Origin: an uncultured Thalassolituus sp.
GTDB lineage: Bacteria > Pseudomonadota > Gammaproteobacteria > Pseudomonadales > Oceanobacteraceae
Assembly (NCBI GenBank): GCA_913054055.1
Contig: CAJXIT010000218.1
Coordinates: forward strand, 1 to 6,159
Length of the DNA: 6,159 nucleotides
Direction of reading: 5' to 3'
Part shown: positions 6,004-6,159 of the stretch, one piece after another
Position numbering within the stretch: the stretch's first letter is position 1
Layout of the letters: every line of letters starts with the position of its first letter
Program-made: the position numbers and the translations under genes
The notes under the pieces: generated by a model
The model's input: the letters and a program-made list of their open reading frames with translations, nothing else
Told to the model about the DNA's origin: nothing
The model's database searches: none

Positions 6004-6008
6004 TCCCT
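6004..6008 (-). promoter_or_regulatory. Ribosome binding site fixing the acylphosphatase start
   Basis: On the minus strand AGGGA is followed by 7 nt and then GTG at 5996. It is the only good Shine-Dalgarno match among the three in-frame start options (TTG 6062, ATG 6023, GTG 5996). Confidence 0.75.
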
Positions 6009-6032
6009 AGTAACCAAACCCATTGTGCTTTG

Positions 6033-6062
6033 AGCATAAAACGAACAAAACCCTTGGGTCAA
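6033..6062 (-). promoter_or_regulatory. Predicted sigma70 promoter of the acylphosphatase gene
   Basis: On the minus strand a 5/6 -35 TTGACC (6057-6062) and a 4/6 -10 TATGCT (6033-6038) are separated by 18 bp. The predicted start of transcription is near 6026, leaving about 30 nt before GTG 5996. Confidence 0.6.
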
Positions 6063-6097
6063 CTAGCCAGCGCCATAACAGGGCTTTAGATAGTGAC

Positions 6098-6118
6098 CAA
6101 GGGTTATCCCTACCCTTG
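6098..6118. repeat. Inverted repeat CAAGGGT/ACCCTTG
   Basis: A perfect 7-bp inverted repeat, CAAGGGT (6098-6104) and ACCCTTG (6112-6118), surrounds a 7-base spacer. There is no T-run on either side, so it is not a terminator. A further ACCCTTG occurs at 6050-6056, next to the acylphosphatase -35. It may be an operator between two divergent promoters, but its function is unknown. Confidence 0.45.
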
Positions 6119-6148
6119 ATACAGAACAATTAAGTAGTGATCGGTGGC

Positions 6149-6157
6149 TGCTACAAT
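6149..6157 (+). promoter_or_regulatory. Extended -10 promoter element pointing out of the window
   Basis: TGCTACAAT combines the TG extension with a 5/6 -10 hexamer, TACAAT (6152-6157), two bases from the right edge. No strong -35 is seen at the standard spacing. It would drive a rightward gene lying beyond the window and divergent from the acylphosphatase gene. Confidence 0.45.
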
Positions 6158-6159
6158 GG

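Noticed and set aside
6047..6062. RutR-like box near the acylphosphatase gene (TTGACC...GGGT on the minus strand)
   Set aside because: Only about 9 of 14 fixed positions match and the right half-site is broken. The TTGACC is better explained as a -35 element.
5826..6089. Plus-strand 87-codon frame antisense to the acylphosphatase gene
   Set aside because: The opposite strand carries an intact acylphosphatase with both catalytic residues, so this frame is a shadow.

Overview
The window looks like part of a gammaproteobacterial chromosome. It is moderately A+T-rich, and its proteins most resemble Pseudomonas or enteric families. A marine Oceanospirillales-type host is my inference, not something the sequence proves. 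I see no insertion sequence, phage gene, tRNA, rRNA or CRISPR array.

Layout from left to right: (1) a short C-terminal remnant of an upstream gene with a strong terminator; (2) a RutR-like TetR regulator on + with its own extended -10 promoter and terminator; (3) a XanP-like NCS2 purine permease on -, with its own terminator; (4) a 333-bp divergent intergenic region; (5) a zinc amidohydrolase of the 8-oxoguanine deaminase group on +; (6) a PuuE-type allantoinase on +, ending in a bidirectional terminator; (7) a small RcsF-like outer-membrane lipoprotein on -; (8) an acylphosphatase on -; (9) a promoter pointing out of the right edge.

Regulator, permease, deaminase and allantoinase form a purine or oxidised-purine catabolic locus. 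The permease would import xanthine or a related base, the deaminase would turn 8-oxoguanine into urate, and PuuE would open the allantoin ring to allantoate. The steps between urate and allantoin (urate oxidase, HIU hydrolase, OHCU decarboxylase) and the step after allantoate are not in this window.

The most informative non-coding signal is a near-perfect match to the E. coli RutR operator (TTGACCA-NN-TGGTCAA) at 4080-4095, overlapping the predicted -35 of the allantoinase promoter. A degenerate copy lies upstream of the permease at 2398-2413. Together with the RutR-like protein, this suggests that a RutR homologue, known in E. coli for pyrimidine control, here controls ring-opening purine catabolism. 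Beyond that regulatory rewiring I see no sign of an undescribed system.
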